A stretch of 30,403 bases of DNA from positions 1 through 30,403 of the forward strand of contig NGBS01000387.1 of the NCBI GenBank assembly GCA_002245135.1. The letters run 5' to 3'. The DNA is from Proteromonas lacertae (taxonomy: Eukaryota; Sar; Bigyra; Opalinata; Proteromonadidae). Both the position numbers and the translations under genes were made by a program. This document shows positions 26,190-30,403 of this stretch, piece by piece (within the stretch, counting starts at the first letter, position 1; each line of letters opens with the position of its first letter). The notes beneath the pieces are model-generated. The model was not told where the DNA came from. It made no database searches and saw only the letters and a list, made by a program, of their open reading frames with translations.

Positions 26190-26654
26190 ATGTATAACAA
26201 GCGTTATAGTAGATACACTAGAGATTACTATGAAGATGATAATGATTCATCTTCTGATGATGATTATTCATATGACACTCCATTAGCTAGAGATATGAGT
26301 AAAACCGATAGACAGATTGCAGAATTGTTATATAATTTAAATCATAGTAATGATAGAGCTACTCCATCATCTAATTCTAAATTAAGTGAAGAGACTAGAA
26401 AGAAAAGAGCTGAAAATTTAGCCAAAGCAAGAGAAGCAAGAATGAACAAATTAAAAAACAAACAAGATACAAGTAATATATATTTAGAGCAGCAGCAACA
26501 ACAACAACAAACACAAAAATCAAAATCAATTAGGTTACCAGGTGATAGTGATCCATTTGCACAAACAAAACAAAGTAATGGTAGTGGTTTAAAAATACCA
26601 CCACCTAATGCACCTATGCCTGGTGATAATGCTGTGATGCCTGTTTATTTTTAA
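26190..26654 (+). CDS. Acidic/basic low-complexity protein of the Polinton (154 aa)
   Basis: I chose the ATG at 26190 (MYNKRYSRYTRDYYEDDNDS), as the upstream extension is a T-rich leader. An acidic block follows (SSSDDDYSYD), then a helical basic part (SEETRKKRAENLAKAREARM), a Gln run and a proline-glycine tail (GLKIPPPNAPMPGDNAVMPV). The R-x-x-R-A-E-N-L-x-K-A-R-E-A style is common in Polinton and giant-virus accessory proteins of unknown function. It looks whole. It is preceded by the repeated promoter-like block. Confidence 0.55.
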   Translation: MYNKRYSRYTRDYYEDDNDSSSDDDYSYDTPLARDMSKTDRQIAELLYNLNHSNDRATPSSNSKLSEETRKKRAENLAKAREARMNKLKNKQDTSNIYLEQQQQQQQTQKSKSIRLPGDSDPFAQTKQSNGSGLKIPPPNAPMPGDNAVMPVYF

Positions 26655-26715
26655 TTATAAATTATATTCATTAAATTCTTTATATATTTCAATATATATT
26701 TTTTGTTTATATATT

Positions 26716-27243
26716 ATGTCAAAACCCAAAAATAAAAAGAGTTTAAAAGAAGCTTTAACTAAACAGTTATTGAAACGTATTAAAAGAAGAGCTAAAGTAA
26801 ATCGATTTAACAAAGCTTTGAAAAAGAAAATAAGTAAATCAGTTGGTGTAAGAGTAAATGAAGAAAGTATTATGAGGAATAGAATGAGAGAAGCAGCTTA
26901 TAGCAATTTCAATTTAGATCAAGTAGCTACAGAGAATGATTTGAAAATGTTACCAATTTTGTTAGCAGATAAATCATTAACTAAGGAAAAGAAATTAGCA
27001 TTACAGAGTTATTATGATGCATTAAAAAGTGGACAAATAACAGCTAAAAACAGAGATTCATTTTTTGGTCCAGTTCAATCTGCACTATTAAAATCATTAC
27101 CTTATGATAGTTATAAAAGTGTGAATGATAATTTAGCTTATATCAAAAATGTTATGCCTGCTTTGCCTGGAGGAGGAGGTAGTTTGAATGGTGATTTAGC
27201 AGTAGCTATTGCAAATGAATTAGCTAAACGGAGGCATCTCTAA
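26716..27243 (+). CDS. Basic helical protein of the Polinton (175 aa)
   Basis: It starts MSKPKNKKSLKEALTKQLLK, continuing very basic (RIKRRAKVNRFNKALKKKIS) for about 50 residues. A helical acidic-basic part follows (LKMLPILLADKSLTKEKKLA, SALLKSLPYDSYKSVNDNLA), with glycines near the end (PALPGGGGSLNGD). The region just downstream is Pro/Gly-rich and leads into the coiled-coil gene, so it may be the opening of that larger gene. Likely a DNA-binding or scaffolding protein; not recognised. Confidence 0.5.
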   Translation: MSKPKNKKSLKEALTKQLLKRIKRRAKVNRFNKALKKKISKSVGVRVNEESIMRNRMREAAYSNFNLDQVATENDLKMLPILLADKSLTKEKKLALQSYYDALKSGQITAKNRDSFFGPVQSALLKSLPYDSYKSVNDNLAYIKNVMPALPGGGGSLNGDLAVAIANELAKRRHL

Positions 27244-30179
27244 TCCATATGTTAGCTCTAAGATAGGATCTGCACCACCTCCACCGCCACCTTCACGTTT
27301 TGGTGGACCTCCTGGAGGATTTGGTAGTTATCCTCCCCCCATCCTATCGCACCTCCTCCACCACCGTCCAGCAAGCTATATACCACCTCCTCCTCCTAGT
27401 AGTAAATCTGGTAGTAGTGGTGGTACATCAATATTACCAGGATCATCACTTCCTCCACCTTCACCTCCACCACCATCAATGTTAGCAAGTACACTTTCCA
27501 TCAGCTGCACCACCTTCACCTTCACCTTCACCTCCGCCTCCACCTCCTCCTGCTCCATCAGCACCACCTGCTCCATCAGGACCACCTGCTCCAACAGGTC
27601 CATCTTCTGAAGAAATTAAATTACAGAAAAAACTAGATGTTGTAACAAAAGAGGCTGATAAATATAGAAATATGATAACTGATATATTAAAAGAAAAAGA
27701 TGAAGCATTAGCTGCTTATAATAAATTTAAAGCAGATACAGCAGCAGAAATAAAAAAGTTTAATAAAGAACATGCAGATGATAAAGCAGCACAACAACAG
27801 AATTATGATAATATGGTTAAATTAAAAGCAGATGAAGCTGAAAGAATAAAAAATGAATTGAATCAAGCTAAATTAAAGTATGATGATGCAAGTAAAAAAT
27901 TGAATGCTTATGAAAAAGCAGAATTATCATTACAAAGCAAAATGAATAATTTACAAAGTAGAGTAAATGATTTAAATGATCAAAATATGAAATATCAAAG
28001 TGATATATCTAATTTAACTGCCAAAAATGATATTTATCAAAATCAAATAAATGATTTAGATGTACAAAATCATGGATTAGGATTACAAGTAAATACATTA
28101 ACTAATCAAAATAAGGATTATTTAAGTGAAATAGAAAAAATGAAAGTGAATATATCTTCATATCAGTCAGAAATACAAGGTTTAAAAACTGCATTAACAG
28201 AAGCTAAAGGAAATGTACAAAAAAAGAAACTTGAATATGATGATTTACTTAATGAATATAAAAAATATAAAAAGGATCATGATCCTACTGGTGGTCATCA
28301 ACTAACTGTTAATGAAAGAAAACAATTAAATGATTTAGAATTAGAATTAATAACTAAAAAAAGTGAATTAAACATAGCAGCACAAGAAAAAATAGCTTTG
28401 CAGAATAATTTAAAAACTCTAAGAAATGAAAGAGATAATTTAGTTACTGAAAATACTTCTTATAAGGATATGGTAGAACGTTTAAAACAACAAAAAAGAA
28501 GAAATTAATAAATTATTTGAAAGTAACAAGATTCAATTAAACAATAAAGAAAATATTCTTGAAGAATTTAAAAGTAAGCATAAATTATATGCTCAGAAAT
28601 ATAATGAAGAAAGTTATCAAGAATTAAAAAGTTTATATGAAAAACAAATTAGAGAATTAAAACAACAGAATGAAGAATTGAAAAATGCAAATAATCAAAA
28701 TAAAAGAGAATTAAATTTAGCATTGAATAATGCAGAAAATCTTAAGGCACAACATTTAGCAGAAATAAATAAAAAGAATGAAGAAATCAAAGGAATAAAA
28801 GAAGTAAAAGATCAAATAGAAAACGATTACAGATTATATAAAAAAGGAAATATAGCAGAAATAGAACAAAATAAAGCAATTTTAAATAATAGAATTAGTG
28901 AACTAGAAACACAAAAAAGACAAGATGCAATAAATTTTCAAGCAGTGAATGAAAAATTAAGTATGAAAGAAACAGAGATATTAAAACTAAAAATGGATCA
29001 TGATAGTGTAGAACAAGATTTGGCTAGTCTTCAACATAGTTATAATAGTGTTACAGAAGAATTACAAAATGCATTATTAAATCATGATACTGATACATCA
29101 AAATTAGAACAAATGCAAAGTTTAATTGAAAAATCAATGGAAGAGCATAAACAAAAATTATCTGAACAAGAAATGATGTATAACGAAGTAATAGCAAAAA
29201 ATAGAAAATTAAATGAAACAATAGCTGAAATCAATAATAAATATGAAAAAACAATAGCAGAAAAATTAAAAATGGTAGAAGCTGCTAACAATAACATGGC
29301 TAAAGTTGTTAAAGCTAAAGAACAAGAACATTCTAATAACATGAGTAAATTATTACAACAAATGGAAGAACAAAAAGCAGTATATGAAGCAAAATTAAAA
29401 GATACAATTAATAATGCTCACAAAGCATCTTATAATGATTTAGGAGTTGTGCAATATCCTATGATGAATGATGTAATATACAATGAACCAACTTTAGATT
29501 TAACAATACCACAACCTGTAAATACAGATATAGTCAATCCAGAATTATTAACACATCCTCAAAACAATGTTCCTAGTATTGAAGAAGAAGAAAGCGAAGA
29601 GAATATATTTGATCCATTTAGAAAAGAAAATATAGATGACAAGTTAAACAGAATAAATCAATATTTCCAAACTAAAAATATAGATGAAAGCAATGTAGAT
29701 CCAATGACTTTAACTTATAATCAAGTAAGAAAGTTTATAGAAAAACGTAAACCAGGTCATAAAAACAAAAGAATGAATATAAGTCAAGATGAGCCAGTTA
29801 ACGAAATTCAAATAAAAAGAAAACATAGATATTTAGAAAATGAACCAGATCCTAAAAGATCAGAAACTGAAAATTATTATGAAATTGCTAAGAATTCATA
29901 TAACGAAAAAAGTAATTATAGAATTGAACCAAAATATACTGATGAATATATCAATCCAATGATAATACTTATAATCATGTTATGCCACATAAACCTCAAG
30001 AAAAAAAATATCAAACTATAGCGCCATTATTTGATACTAATAACTTCCCAGCATATGATATTACAGAAATGGATCCAGAAATTAATAGTGTGGCAAATAG
30101 TATTTTTGGCAATTTTCAAGAAGAAATTCCTTCATGGAATGGAATAGATGTTCCGCATTATCAACTAGAAGCATATTAA
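27244..30179 (+). pseudogene. Very long proline-rich / coiled-coil protein gene of the Polinton
   Basis: The first 350 bp encode proline and glycine runs (SAPPPPPPPSRFGGPPGGFG, IPPPPPSSKSGSS). Then about 2.2 kb is nearly continuous heptad-repeat coiled coil (KADEAERIKNELNQAKLKYD, LNDQNMKYQSDISNLTAKND, TAEKLKM-type text later). The last 600 bp are polar and less regular (NVPSIEEEESEENIFDPFRK, RIEPKYTDEYINP). Such a rod is not one of the core Polinton genes. By shape it could be a fibre, a tape-measure-like protein or an inner tether. It has a few breaks. Confidence 0.6.
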
Positions 30180-30208
30180 AATAAAACAATTATAAAAATA
30201 TATAAGTA

Positions 30209-30403
30209 TTAATTATTATTTTTATATCCATATGGCAATGTATTGTATTTATCAAAAAATATCTTTTATCATCATAATAAGTTAAGCCAGTTTTGTTTTG
30301 TACTGTTGTATAACATTATGATGTATTGATTTGATTTGACATACTTCATATTTTTGACTTTTACTAGCACCTTCAACAAAATCATTGTATATATCATAAG
30401 TTA
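30209..30403 (-). pseudogene. C-terminus of Polinton-type DNA polymerase B (runs off the edge)
   Basis: The minus strand at the right edge reads YDIYNDFVEGASKSQKYEVC, an IHHNVIQQYKTKLA segment, then YYDDKRYF and NTLPYGYKN before the stop. Polinton protein-primed DNA polymerases end with K-x-x-L-x-x-x-D-D-K-R-Y/W followed by a short loop and a T-L-A-Y-G-H type finish, which this follows closely. Only the last 65 or so codons are here and the piece is imperfect. It shows that the replication gene of the element lies to the right, on the opposite strand to the coiled-coil gene. Confidence 0.8.

Larger units (their letters stand above)
13059..30403. mobile_element. Polinton/Maverick (adintovirus-like) fossil, running off the right edge
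   Basis: A capsid-bearing DNA element recognised by a combination of parts. These are a packaging ATPase with Walker motifs, an adenovirus-type maturation protease with its His-Asp-Gln-Cys set, capsid (double jelly-roll) and penton-like regions, a pVI/pX-like basic core protein, and the C-terminus of a Polinton-type DNA polymerase B at the right edge. No integrase is visible; it may lie beyond the window. The copy is broken, with about ten to fifteen breaks overall, although several genes look whole. It also carries a hAT insertion in its left part. I judge it old but not ancient. The left limit is uncertain: 17.3 kb rightward is firm, while 13-17 kb is assigned by a second penton-like region and similar base composition. 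Confidence 0.8.

Noticed and set aside
27300-27603. Leu/Val/His-rich frames on both strands
   Set aside because: Other-frame readings of the CCTCCA-type repeats that encode the polyproline block.
29082-29342. Minus-strand Leu/Ser-rich hydrophobic frame
   Set aside because: Antisense of heptad coiled-coil codons.
1-30403. Bacterial or phage origin, CRISPR arrays, tRNA or rRNA genes
   Set aside because: No Shine-Dalgarno pattern, regular spaced repeats or tRNA/rRNA signatures; the hAT element and CR-type proteins point to a eukaryotic nuclear genome.

Overview
The window looks like nuclear DNA of an AT-rich eukaryote, and I read it as a fungus. My best guess is an arbuscular mycorrhizal (Rhizophagus-like) genome, because it combines very AT-rich flanks, Crinkler/RHS-type effector genes, hAT elements and a Polinton/Maverick, an element type reported from that group. 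This is inference; no rRNA or conserved host housekeeping gene is present to prove it. No tRNA, rRNA or CRISPR was seen.

Layout. (1) 1-4936 is AT-rich and carries two neighbouring Crinkler/RHS (CR) effector-like loci on the + strand. The first is a fossil 3' end with a restriction-endonuclease-like segment (1-420). The second is a large gene (about 1.8-4.9 kb) with a P-loop NTPase domain, an acidic 28-residue tandem repeat and a C-terminal ubiquitin-specific-protease-like domain. (2) 5120-12468 is visibly richer in GC. It has 67-bp terminal inverted repeats, each holding a 29-nt palindrome, and is flanked by a 6-bp direct repeat TACTGC. Inside are eight or more tightly packed genes on both strands that I cannot assign to any transposase, polymerase or known virus family. 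They include a tandem paralogous pair, an OTU-like protein with Ser where the catalytic Cys should be, and minus-strand proteins with N-terminal hydrophobic segments. This is the best candidate for an undescribed system. (3) 12475-13058 is AT-rich with no gene. (4) About 13059-30403 and beyond the right edge is a Polinton/Maverick (adintovirus-like) fossil. Its parts are penton-like and major capsid regions, an A32/FtsK-like packaging ATPase, an adenovirus-type maturation protease, a pVI/pX-like core protein, basic DNA-binding proteins, a very long proline-rich/coiled-coil protein, and the C-terminus of a protein-primed type DNA polymerase B on the minus strand at the right edge. About ten to fifteen breaks are spread over it, so it is an old copy, although the ATPase and protease still look whole. 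(5) A degraded 991-bp hAT transposon with perfect 8-bp target duplications (14236-15226) sits inside the left part of the virus-like region.

How the parts relate. The minus-strand cluster at 17.9-22.0 kb holds the capsid and packaging genes at spacings of a few bases, including a TGATG stop/start overlap. The plus-strand genes from 22.0 to 30.2 kb hold accessory structural and core proteins, several preceded by a repeated AT-rich promoter-like block. The GC-richer element and the virus-like element do not share recognisable genes or base composition, so I treat them as independent insertions.
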